A stretch of DNA of 64,000 nucleotides from an uncultured Lachnospiraceae bacterium (GTDB taxonomy: Bacteria > Bacillota > Clostridia > Lachnospirales > Lachnospiraceae), in the NCBI GenBank assembly GCA_934418125.1, contig CAKRWT010000001.1, positions 62,001 through 126,000 of the forward strand. The letters run 5' to 3'. Positions 27,477 through 35,245 of this stretch are shown in pieces. Made by a program: the position numbers and the translations under genes. Positions within the stretch are counted from its first letter, which is position 1. Every line of letters starts with the position of its first letter. The notes under the pieces were generated by a model. It did no database searches. It worked only from the letters and a program-made list of their open reading frames with translations, and had not been told where the DNA came from.

Positions 27477-28559
27477 CTAAGAATGCAGTTTCATCGAAAT
27501 TCTCCGAAAAACCAAACTAAATCCCAACGTTCCAACGACTTCCGCTACACAAATAATAATTCGCCAGCCAGTGTCTATGTCTCCATTTATAATGCAGACT
27601 GTAAGCAAGGTAATAACAAAATATAGTACAAATGCAAAGAGCAATATATTTCTATAGGTTATATTCTTTGCCAATACTGTCTTTTCCTGCTTTACCTTAT
27701 CATAAAGCTTCCATTGCTCTTCAAAATATTCTTTATAATAAGGACTTCCCTGGGCATATTCCCACCATACTACATATCCGGGCATCAAGCTGACCGGATT
27801 CCATGGTTTGCCATAGTCCTTATAAGAGGAGAAATGTAAGATTTTGGCTGTTTTCTGGCATTCCACCATATAATCATATCCCAATTCCTGGGCATACCGC
27901 TCATTCTGGTCAATACAGGAGTCTTTGCCCGGCACATATTGGATATGTCCCCGAAAAAGCATTCCAAAAGTAAATTCCATCTGGGAATATCCCGCCAGTT
28001 TCTTAATTTCTTCATCTGCCTTCAGAATGTCCTGTAATGTAAAATCTTTCCGGATTCTCTGTACGTCATACATGGACAATACAAAGGTTAGGGTTTCGCC
28101 ACCTATCTTTTGCATAAAATTACGATGGTTTTCCGGCTTATGCTCCGGTCCCGGACAGATAACATAAGCATCTTCAAAGTCCCTGTCATAAATGGAAGAT
28201 AAGTCTCCAACTATCACGGTATCAGACTCAATAACCATAATCCGGTCCACGTCTTCGGGAAGGAGTTCGTGAAACAGCCAGTAACTCGACATCGTTCCGA
28301 TAGGCCAGTGATCTTTTTTGTCAATATGAATATATTTTCCTGCTTTTTCCTCATCAAAACGAAGAATATGAATCTGATGTCCATATTCTTCGGCTAATTT
28401 TTCTTCATGATGCATATCCTCTGTTGTCAAATCTTCCGACACTACATAGAGATGGATTTCTCTATCCTGGTTGTTCTGAAACAGAGATTTTATTGCCACA
28501 TAAGCATATTTAAGATTCTTTCTGCCAGTGGTAATATAAATATTCATTCTAGATTTCAT
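27477..28559 (-). CDS. Glycosyltransferase family 8 with C-terminal membrane hairpin
   Basis: 360 residues. The GT8 domain fills the first 285 residues: NIYITTGRKNLKYAYVAIKSL at the start, ESDTVIVGDL near 109-118 as the DxD region, and ILHFSSYKDYGKPW near 247-260 as the C-terminal metal/UDP motif. Two hydrophobic helices follow (about 303-345: ILLFAFVLYFVITLLTVCII and IIICVAEVVGTLGFSLV), which is not usual for GT8 enzymes and should fix it to the membrane. AAAGG lies nine bases before the ATG at 28559. It follows the aldolase gene by five bases, so it could be the last gene of the CMP-ulosonate group. Confidence 0.85.
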   Translation of the reverse strand: MKSRMNIYITTGRKNLKYAYVAIKSLFQNNQDREIHLYVVSEDLTTEDMHHEEKLAEEYGHQIHILRFDEEKAGKYIHIDKKDHWPIGTMSSYWLFHELLPEDVDRIMVIESDTVIVGDLSSIYDRDFEDAYVICPGPEHKPENHRNFMQKIGGETLTFVLSMYDVQRIRKDFTLQDILKADEEIKKLAGYSQMEFTFGMLFRGHIQYVPGKDSCIDQNERYAQELGYDYMVECQKTAKILHFSSYKDYGKPWNPVSLMPGYVVWWEYAQGSPYYKEYFEEQWKLYDKVKQEKTVLAKNITYRNILLFAFVLYFVITLLTVCIINGDIDTGWRIIICVAEVVGTLGFSLVFRRISMKLHS

Positions 28560-28564
28560 ATAAT

Positions 28565-30145
28565 TTACCTTTCCCGGCTATTATACACAGAACCTGTCAG
28601 GAAATCTATCTGGAGCTTCTTCCGGATATTTTCTACATACCTGCTGTTGCGAATGTTTTCTTCCTGTCCCTTCGTATGCTGATTTACCATGTAAGAAGTG
28701 ACATAATTTTCCCCCTGTGCCTTATATCCATCAAATCCTGCTACAAAGACACCCGGAACCTCCAGCTGTATCATCAGTTTACACAACATAATAACACAGT
28801 TATCACAGTTCCCCATCTCATCAAAGGAGAGTCCTGCATAGTTGAGAACCTTTGGCTCTTCACAGATTTCCAAAAGATTGGATGTAATAAGCAGAGTCCC
28901 CTGCCCTTTCTTGTCATTAAGTGCCTCATACCTTTTGGCATTAGAGCAGAATACATAATCCACCGGATACTCTTCCGGTGCGAAATTGGCTGCAAAGACA
29001 ACTGGTTTTTTCTCCTGTATAAATTGTGTGATTCTGTCCTTTTCTTCAATAATGCTATGTCCCGGTGCCAGAATCAGCACAGGACGTCCAGCAATTACCT
29101 GCTCTAATTCTTCCCGAATCTCCTGGTCGTCCACCTCATGATTCTGGAATTTCTGGTATAATTCCTCTGCATACGCTTCATCATAGGCAGTCTTTTTATT
29201 ATCCGCTATACTTCCCAGTATCTGGTTAATCTGTTTGGCTCTTAAACGTCCTTTTCCTAAGAGAAACTCTGCATAGTTCCTGTGAAGATTAAACTTTGCA
29301 GAGAGAGAATACGCCGTACTGTATCCCCAGGGTTCTATCTGTTTTAAAGGGACAATATGGTCATCAATACCATCCAGAACCGGATTTACATCATATATCC
29401 CCCCCTGTGTCTTGTTCATATAATCCATAATCAGTTCCATACACAGATTACCCGGTGTCCGTCCCATTCCTAACATGGAACCGTCTATAACGCTCTTTCT
29501 TTCGCTTGCTTTCATGGCAATAAAGTCCTGCGCCAGCGAATAGGAAAGTGCCAGATTTTCGTGTAAATGAAGACCTATCACAATGGATTTATCCAGATTG
29601 TGTTCTATCAGGGAATATATTCTCTGCAGGTCTGATTTCATCATAGAGCCAAAAGTATCTACAATGGAAAATGCATAAGGCTGTATTTCATTTACCTTAT
29701 GCAGTAATTGCAGTATCTGCTCATCGGAATATCCCATAATGTTAATCGGATTGCAGAATACCTTGTACCCTTTTTCTTTTACCTTGCGCACAAACGCAAG
29801 CCCTTCATCAATATCATAATCATGAAAGGTTACACGGATGATATCAATCGTCTTCCCATCGTAAGGTTCCAGTTTGTCTATGTCATATTTATTATGCAGT
29901 GCCATGGCGGTAAAAAGAGTATTTCCGCGCTTCTTTGGCAGAATCGGTGCAATCTGTCCGCAATTGTTAAACAGACTCTTGTCCGGATCGTATTCACAGT
30001 TTCGCAAAAAACCTACTTCTACATAATCCACCTGGGAATCTACCAGTTTGCGAATAATATTTTTAATCGTCGGATATCCAAAATCCCAGTCATTAATATA
30101 TCCACCATCTCGTAATGTACAATCCAACAGCTTGATATTGCTCAT
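28565..30145 (-). CDS. DmpG/HMGL-type pyruvate aldolase fused to a Rossmann-like C-terminal domain
   Basis: 526 residues from the ATG at 30145, which has AGGAGA eight bases upstream; the 21-codon longer frame lacks such a site and would overlap the phosphatase gene. Residues 1 to about 300 are a DRE-TIM barrel: DCTLRDGG (8-15, Arg12-Asp13), the metal-binding HLH (193-195) and DGSMLGMGRTPGN (221-233), close to the wording of 4-hydroxy-2-oxovalerate aldolases. Residues about 353-526 form a separate domain starting RPVLILAPGHSI, with NFAPEEYPVDYVFCSN (387-402), resembling Rossmann domains of DUF115/GT42-like proteins. A 3-deoxy-2-ulosonic acid is a 4-hydroxy-2-oxo acid, so a pyruvate plus aldose condensation is a reasonable proposal next to KdsC- and NeuA-like genes. 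The true reaction is unknown. Confidence 0.82.
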   Translation of the reverse strand: MSNIKLLDCTLRDGGYINDWDFGYPTIKNIIRKLVDSQVDYVEVGFLRNCEYDPDKSLFNNCGQIAPILPKKRGNTLFTAMALHNKYDIDKLEPYDGKTIDIIRVTFHDYDIDEGLAFVRKVKEKGYKVFCNPINIMGYSDEQILQLLHKVNEIQPYAFSIVDTFGSMMKSDLQRIYSLIEHNLDKSIVIGLHLHENLALSYSLAQDFIAMKASERKSVIDGSMLGMGRTPGNLCMELIMDYMNKTQGGIYDVNPVLDGIDDHIVPLKQIEPWGYSTAYSLSAKFNLHRNYAEFLLGKGRLRAKQINQILGSIADNKKTAYDEAYAEELYQKFQNHEVDDQEIREELEQVIAGRPVLILAPGHSIIEEKDRITQFIQEKKPVVFAANFAPEEYPVDYVFCSNAKRYEALNDKKGQGTLLITSNLLEICEEPKVLNYAGLSFDEMGNCDNCVIMLCKLMIQLEVPGVFVAGFDGYKAQGENYVTSYMVNQHTKGQEENIRNSRYVENIRKKLQIDFLTGSVYNSRER

Positions 30146-30165
30146 TTTACCGTCTCCTGTCATTG

Positions 30166-30690
30166 TTAGATTCCTGTGCCGTATACAGCCTCCACTGCCT
30201 GCTCCCATTCCCCTCTCTGTTTCAACAGATAGGTAATGATATCCCGAACAGCTCCCTGTCCACCTTTCACCGGTGATACATAATCGCAGATAGCTTTGAT
30301 TTCCTCACAGGCATCTGCCGGGCAGCCAGCATACCCTGCTGCCTTCATTCCGGCATAATCATTCAAATCATCTCCCAGATAACCAATCTGCTCAAAGGAA
30401 ATATGATTTTCTTTCATAAAGTTATCCAGATAAGATATCTTATCTTTAATATTCTGTACCAGGTAATCCACTTTCATTTCCTGCATTCTTCGCGTGGTTG
30501 CAGCACATTCTCTCCCCGTCAGTACCATTATTTTAATACCTGCCTGTCTGGCTGCAAAAAAGCCTGCTGCATCCTTCGTACAAAACTTTTTTAATTCATT
30601 TCCATGCTCATCATAGTAGATGCCTGCATCCGTCATGGTTCCATCCACATCAATAATTAAATACTCAATCTTATCGTACTGGTTATTCAT
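30166..30690 (-). CDS. KdsC-like HAD phosphatase (3-deoxy-ulosonate-phosphate phosphatase family)
   Basis: 174 residues, the size of the tetrameric C0-type HAD phosphatase KdsC. DVDGT with nucleophile Asp14 and acid/base Asp16, GIYYDEHGNELKKF (23-36), the TGR motif (58-60) and GDDLND (106-111) are all present. KdsC and its relatives remove phosphate from KDO-8-P, KDN-9-P or similar acids just before CMP activation. Here it lies between a CMP-sugar synthetase and the aldolase in one transcript, with 20-base gaps. So it probably acts on the phosphorylated product of the aldolase, or on its aldose-phosphate precursor. Substrate unproven. Confidence 0.88.
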   Translation of the reverse strand: MNNQYDKIEYLIIDVDGTMTDAGIYYDEHGNELKKFCTKDAAGFFAARQAGIKIMVLTGRECAATTRRMQEMKVDYLVQNIKDKISYLDNFMKENHISFEQIGYLGDDLNDYAGMKAAGYAGCPADACEEIKAICDYVSPVKGGQGAVRDIITYLLKQRGEWEQAVEAVYGTGI

Positions 30691-30710
30691 TGCAGTTATA
30701 CCCTTATCTT

Positions 30711-31391
30711 CTAAACCGTTGGCTTAGGGTCTTTCATGGCATACAAAGCCTTTGCCATCTCATAATCATAAACATCATCAATATCTGCTGCTTCTCTCTT
30801 ATTAATTAACAGACGATACGCATTTGGTCCATAATTATAATGCCATTCTTTCAGCTTCTTGGCTGGTGCCAGGTTAATACCATTTGTAAAATGATACAGT
30901 AACGGAAGCTGTTCCGAGTTCTTATGGGCAAGTCCCATACTGAAATTTAATGGTCCCTTTTCATCCATCAGATAGGTCTGATACGGCTGACAGGTAATCA
31001 GAGAATCATATCCCTCTTCCAGCTTTTCAAAATAGGTGTTAATTGCCTTATTATATAAATAGGGTTCCACACAAGGAGAAGTAGCACATGCCCACATAAC
31101 GTGCTCTGTTTCCACCAAATCGCTGATATACTCTAAGAACATACCAAACGGAACGGATTCATCCGCATACTGCGTTGGACGCTTAATTGCCTTAATTCCT
31201 GACTTTTCCGCAATTGCAAGCATTTCATCCGAATCAGAAGAACAGATAATATCTGTCAGCCCTTCCACCTGCTTCAACTGATCAATTTTATGCTGCAGAA
31301 GATTAGAATCCCCAAATGGTAAAATATTCTTGTTAGGTAATCTGGTGCTGTTTCCTTTTACTGGTATAATCGCTGTAATTGTCTTATTCAT
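30711..31391 (-). CDS. CMP-sugar acid synthetase (acylneuraminate cytidylyltransferase family)
   Basis: 226 residues from the ATG at 31391, with AGAGGA six bases upstream (longer frame to 31412 not supported). ITAIIPVKGNSTRLPNKN (5-22) is the CTP-binding loop of the NeuA/KdsB/PseF group, IICSSDSDEMLAIAEKSG follows near 52-69, and CATSPCVEP near 107 equals the family's P-T-S-P region. The enzyme should couple CTP to the anomeric hydroxyl of a 2-keto-3-deoxy acid, giving the CMP-activated donor. It precedes the KdsC-like and aldolase genes. No NeuB, PseI or KdsA homologue is visible in the window. NeuA-, PseF- or KdsB-like specificity cannot be told apart by eye. Confidence 0.86.
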   Translation of the reverse strand: MNKTITAIIPVKGNSTRLPNKNILPFGDSNLLQHKIDQLKQVEGLTDIICSSDSDEMLAIAEKSGIKAIKRPTQYADESVPFGMFLEYISDLVETEHVMWACATSPCVEPYLYNKAINTYFEKLEEGYDSLITCQPYQTYLMDEKGPLNFSMGLAHKNSEQLPLLYHFTNGINLAPAKKLKEWHYNYGPNAYRLLINKREAADIDDVYDYEMAKALYAMKDPKPTV

Positions 31392-31424
31392 ATCGTCCTC
31401 TTTTCCGTGCAACCCGCACTTATT

Positions 31425-32489
31425 TTATACTCTTCTTCTCTTCCGGCTGTCCTTGCTCTCGGAGAAGCTGTTGTTGTTATGATACAAGCCGTTATTAATC
31501 AATACATAGTCCTGCCAGCTTTCTGTAAACCAGGCTTTTCTCATCACTCTTGCGATAAAAGTCACATTGGAGTATCCACATACGAGACCGTCCGCATTCA
31601 CGAGCGTATACTGGTCGCGCAATACTTCCAGTGCCAGCTTATAATGATGTTTCTCGCGGTCCGACTCGCTGAACGCTATGGATTCATCTGTCCCGGTATC
31701 CCGGTAGGTATCCTCATAGATACATACCATTTCTCCGAAGGCTTCTTTAAATTTCTCCACGGCAAGCTGCTCATCGGTTGCCAGGAATATCCTGGTATAA
31801 TGAGATTTCTCCAGCAATTCCCGGATAGTCTCTATCTCCTGTTCTATCTGTACCGGAATCGGATGATTATTATACTGTTTCCGGAAATCCGTCCCTCTGA
31901 AATGAACACCCAGAACCTTCTCTCCGCCCAGGAGTTTATCATATTCCTGTTTTAAATACTGTTCTGTTTTGGTATTATACCGGATATACTTCCTTACCAT
32001 GTCTGCCATCGCATCTACATAGGCATCCGATACCTCATAGCTGACTGCCTGAAACAATGACTTTACCTGAAAATAATGGCTTTCTTCAGAACGTACCACA
32101 TGGCATGCATGCTCAATACCCTGCACTTCTGATACCGGCTGAAAGAAATACAGAAAAGCATTCTTTTCCCCATCTACGCCATCCGGTTCATAGTACAGAT
32201 AATCTTTTCCCCAGGTGACATAAGGCGTAAAGCCTCTTTCATCCGCGAAATACAGTTTGATTAAAGTTACACCAAACTCTGCAAAGAATCCAACCCCGGC
32301 ACCTCGTTCATCTGCCAGATAGATAGTCTTGCCTTCGTATTCCCGTCCATAACTCTCCAGCTGCAGATAATCCGCGTTCTGGTATCCCTCCAACACCATC
32401 CTGCGAAAATCGGCATCATTTCTATGAATCCTGCATCGATTCCAATATACGAGTTTCTCGGATTTTCTCAAAATATCTAATAAACTCAT
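31425..32489 (-). CDS. Putative glycosyltransferase, O-fucosyltransferase/NodZ-like fold
   Basis: 354 residues. The clearest motif is VLGVHFRGTDFR near 193-204, like the HxRRTD/HxRxxD GDP-fucose-binding loop of alpha-1,6- and O-fucosyltransferases (GT23, GT65/68). RIFLATDEQLAVEKFKEAFG near 233-252 and DALVNADGLVCGYSNVTFIAR-like text near 299-315 agree with that fold. The N-terminus has FAEFGVTLIKLYFADERGFTPYVTW, fitting the acceptor half. No membrane helix is seen. It has an ATGA overlap with the gene upstream and lies 33 bases before the CMP-synthetase gene. Fucose as donor is a guess by fold only. Confidence 0.65.
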   Translation of the reverse strand: MSLLDILRKSEKLVYWNRCRIHRNDADFRRMVLEGYQNADYLQLESYGREYEGKTIYLADERGAGVGFFAEFGVTLIKLYFADERGFTPYVTWGKDYLYYEPDGVDGEKNAFLYFFQPVSEVQGIEHACHVVRSEESHYFQVKSLFQAVSYEVSDAYVDAMADMVRKYIRYNTKTEQYLKQEYDKLLGGEKVLGVHFRGTDFRKQYNNHPIPVQIEQEIETIRELLEKSHYTRIFLATDEQLAVEKFKEAFGEMVCIYEDTYRDTGTDESIAFSESDREKHHYKLALEVLRDQYTLVNADGLVCGYSNVTFIARVMRKAWFTESWQDYVLINNGLYHNNNSFSESKDSRKRRRV

Positions 32490-33844
32490 GCAAGTGCCTT
32501 TCTAATTTTACCAATAATGGCATCTATCTCTTCCGGGCTTGTCAGTTCATGTGCATGCTCCTGTTCAATCTGATATGCCCGTTTGCGAAGCTTTCTCTGG
32601 TTTTCAATCCAGTGCCAGTGTATTTTATCATTTTCTATCCACTTCAAATATATCCGGTATAAACAGTCGATTCCTGAAATTTTGCGGATTAGCCTCTGTA
32701 TTCCTGTTTCTTCCCGAATCTGTTCTATCTGTTTCCGGCTAAGAAGGTATTTATCATTTTGTAATACCTCTTCTGCCATATTTGCAAACTTAATATAGCT
32801 TGGTTCTTCCCAGTCTACCATATAGATTTCTTCAATGCTTTCTACCGGAGTAGGGAACTTCTCCTCTTTTGCATAAACAGACTGTCTGAACTGCTCATAA
32901 TCGGTTATCTTATCGGAATCCGAAATCAGTTTCAGTTCAAATCCCGGTGTCGTCGGTAATGGGAAGAGTAACTGGCACATCTTTCTGGCAAAGAATGCCT
33001 CCACTACCACGGAACTGTTACCAGTATACACCTTATCACAGGTAACAATCCACTGCTTTACAGACTCGCCCGCAATAATCTTAAAGTTCTCATACTTCTC
33101 TGCAATCCGCTCTGCAATATGGCTTGGATGCCCTGGATGTGGTCTGAATACTACATACAAGTCTTTGTCCTTATCTAACAGGTCTTCCATCCACTGTAAT
33201 ACAATTTCCTGCGATTTGCACATAAACTGGTAATATTCTCTCCAGTCCTCGCCAAACCGGCTGCACATATCCTGAATATAAGCTTCTTCCAGGCTGTCAC
33301 CATAATAAGGTGATGCAAAAAGAATTACTTTCTTATCGACCGGTAAATCATACTGGGCAAACAGCTCTTCCCTGCTTTTGTAATAGCCTGTCAGCGGTGC
33401 CCGTAAGAAATCCATTCCCACATGTCCGATAACCCGCAGTTTATCAGGGTTCATGCCCACTACATCAAGCATTCTTTTTTCATTCTGTTTTCCCCAGGAG
33501 ACACGTACCACTTCTTTACCGATTTCCCGGTAGTTTTTAAAGGCATCTTTCCTGCCTTCATCTTTGGGATATACGATATTCTCCCACTGCATATCAATAA
33601 CCTTATCAAACTTTACAAAGTTCTTAACCTGCCAGTTTAAAGCATGGTTATCATAACATGCCATAACCAGCAATACTTTCGTGTGAATGAACGGCTTTAC
33701 GGCAAGTGCATTCTTCGCATCTTCAATATAAAGAATATCGGTCCGGTATCCTCTCCTGTCCAGTTCATATTTAATCAGACAAAGATTCTCCAGCTCTCTT
33801 ACTTTATGTTCATATAAAAATAAAAAATCCAGTTCTCTCATCAT
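32486..33844 (-). CDS. Surface-carbohydrate GT-B-like protein, candidate ulosonic acid transferase
   Basis: 452 residues without membrane helices. The C-terminal half has VVFRPHPGHPSHIAERIAEKY near 226-246 and IVTCDKVYTGNSSVVVEAFFARKMCQLLFP near 266-295. This pattern (RxHPxxP, then a TGxSSVxxEA loop) is known from CDP-glycerol transferases, KpsC/KpsS-type and other CMP-donor GT-B enzymes. It heads the group that contains the CMP-ulosonate genes, so it is the best candidate in the window to transfer that acid. The last 70 residues are charged and helical. Two adjacent ATGs (33844, 33841) share the AGAGGAATT ribosome-binding site, so the start is uncertain by one codon. Function is inferred. 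Confidence 0.62.
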   Translation of the reverse strand: MMRELDFLFLYEHKVRELENLCLIKYELDRRGYRTDILYIEDAKNALAVKPFIHTKVLLVMACYDNHALNWQVKNFVKFDKVIDMQWENIVYPKDEGRKDAFKNYREIGKEVVRVSWGKQNEKRMLDVVGMNPDKLRVIGHVGMDFLRAPLTGYYKSREELFAQYDLPVDKKVILFASPYYGDSLEEAYIQDMCSRFGEDWREYYQFMCKSQEIVLQWMEDLLDKDKDLYVVFRPHPGHPSHIAERIAEKYENFKIIAGESVKQWIVTCDKVYTGNSSVVVEAFFARKMCQLLFPLPTTPGFELKLISDSDKITDYEQFRQSVYAKEEKFPTPVESIEEIYMVDWEEPSYIKFANMAEEVLQNDKYLLSRKQIEQIREETGIQRLIRKISGIDCLYRIYLKWIENDKIHWHWIENQRKLRKRAYQIEQEHAHELTSPEEIDAIIGKIRKALA

Positions 33845-33865
33845 AATTCCTCTACCACTATAACC

Positions 33866-35227
33866 TTACCCATACACCATAATGTGCCGTATTATCTGCA
33901 TGAAATTTAATACTACTCCAATAAAACTAATGCTGTAAACAAAAATATGAATTCTACGATTTTCCCATAGTTTTCCTTTTCGATATAGAATATTAAAGCA
34001 CACTATCATGGCAAAATAGAAAAACGCACTAACCCTGATAACAGAAGCCGATACCGTTGTAGTAAAGCCAAGTATTACCTCTGGCAAAAGTCCAGGTACC
34101 AACAAAATAAATATTAGGGTAATCGCTTGCCTTATATTATCTGCCGTATTATATAATGTATAAACCATGGCTGCAACCATAATTAACACACTGATAATAG
34201 CTACGGTCTGCTCTGCTACCGATACTACTTGAAAAGAAGCATCCGGATATATATAAGTAAGTGTTCTATTTTTTAATGTATAACACACAAAAATGTATCC
34301 CGTCCAAGCAATATCTATCATAAGCGGAAGAGCCGCCACTGCTATTTTCAGTATACTTTTTCTATTTTTCTGTATTGCTGTCAACAGCAATATGCCACAG
34401 AACAAAAAAAGGACTACATTAGGCACAGAAATAAAATGATAAAATGTAGAATTAATTCCCATCCGTAAATGCCCCATAATAGAAAGTTCCAATAGTTCAT
34501 ATGTATTATGATAATTTGCATCCTGCTCCATTCTTACCTGATTGCCCGGAGCTAACAAAAACATGAGAATGTTAACAGCCGATATTATACCTGCAACAAC
34601 TGCCATACCATTAATCGTTCTGCTTTTATTTGAATATACCCATATAATTCCCATAGAAAGCATAAGAATCACACAAATCACTTCATAATTACCAGCATAT
34701 AAAAGCGTCAAAGCAAATAATACTTTCTTCCACCATCCTATGAATTGCCCTCTGGATGCTGATAAGAAACAATATATAGAATACGCCGCCATTGCAAATG
34801 TCCAGGTATACCCTATCGTTGTCACAAGCCATCCCGCTGTTGCAAATAATGAATATGGGAAACAAAGAAATGTCAGGATACTTATTTTATACCCATTTAG
34901 GTTTTCTGTGTCTCCAGTTAAAATATCTATGATATTAGAAATAGAATAGAATAACAATACTATCATGGCACTATCTAATATCTTCCATATAATATTCGGC
35001 ATACTGCCTATTACAGCCTGCATGCACATAAGCAAAACTCTGGACGTCCATGTATTATATTGGTCTACAGCAAAATCAAACAGATGATAATCATATTTTG
35101 AGAGAACCGAAACCATTTTTACATCATCCCAATAATCTGTATGCATAAATACATGTAGAATCAAATAAAGTATAAATATTCCTAAATAACCATACCATTT
35201 TTTATAGGATTTTTTTTGTTCTTCCAT
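33866..35227 (-). CDS. Polytopic membrane protein, DUF6056/GT-C-like
   Basis: 453 residues with about eleven hydrophobic helices. After the first helix comes TDYWDDVKMVS, an acidic pair on the first outside loop as in 7434-8942, and TWTSRVLLMCMQAVIG matches the next conserved block of the DUF6056 type. The soluble C-terminal tail seen in 7434-8942 is missing, so it is shorter. It may be a polymerase or an extracytoplasmic transferase. The gene is AT-rich compared with both sides and shares that with the next gene (35246), which suggests the two came together from another source. GGGGAAAAGA precedes the ATG. No direct functional evidence. Confidence 0.66.
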   Translation of the reverse strand: MEEQKKSYKKWYGYLGIFILYLILHVFMHTDYWDDVKMVSVLSKYDYHLFDFAVDQYNTWTSRVLLMCMQAVIGSMPNIIWKILDSAMIVLLFYSISNIIDILTGDTENLNGYKISILTFLCFPYSLFATAGWLVTTIGYTWTFAMAAYSIYCFLSASRGQFIGWWKKVLFALTLLYAGNYEVICVILMLSMGIIWVYSNKSRTINGMAVVAGIISAVNILMFLLAPGNQVRMEQDANYHNTYELLELSIMGHLRMGINSTFYHFISVPNVVLFLFCGILLLTAIQKNRKSILKIAVAALPLMIDIAWTGYIFVCYTLKNRTLTYIYPDASFQVVSVAEQTVAIISVLIMVAAMVYTLYNTADNIRQAITLIFILLVPGLLPEVILGFTTTVSASVIRVSAFFYFAMIVCFNILYRKGKLWENRRIHIFVYSISFIGVVLNFMQIIRHIMVYG

Positions 35228-35245
35228 TCTTTTCCCCTATAGCTT

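Noticed and set aside
28565..30208. Longer aldolase start at 30208
   Set aside because: It would overlap the phosphatase gene, adds unrelated residues, and lacks the AGGAGA site present before the ATG at 30145.
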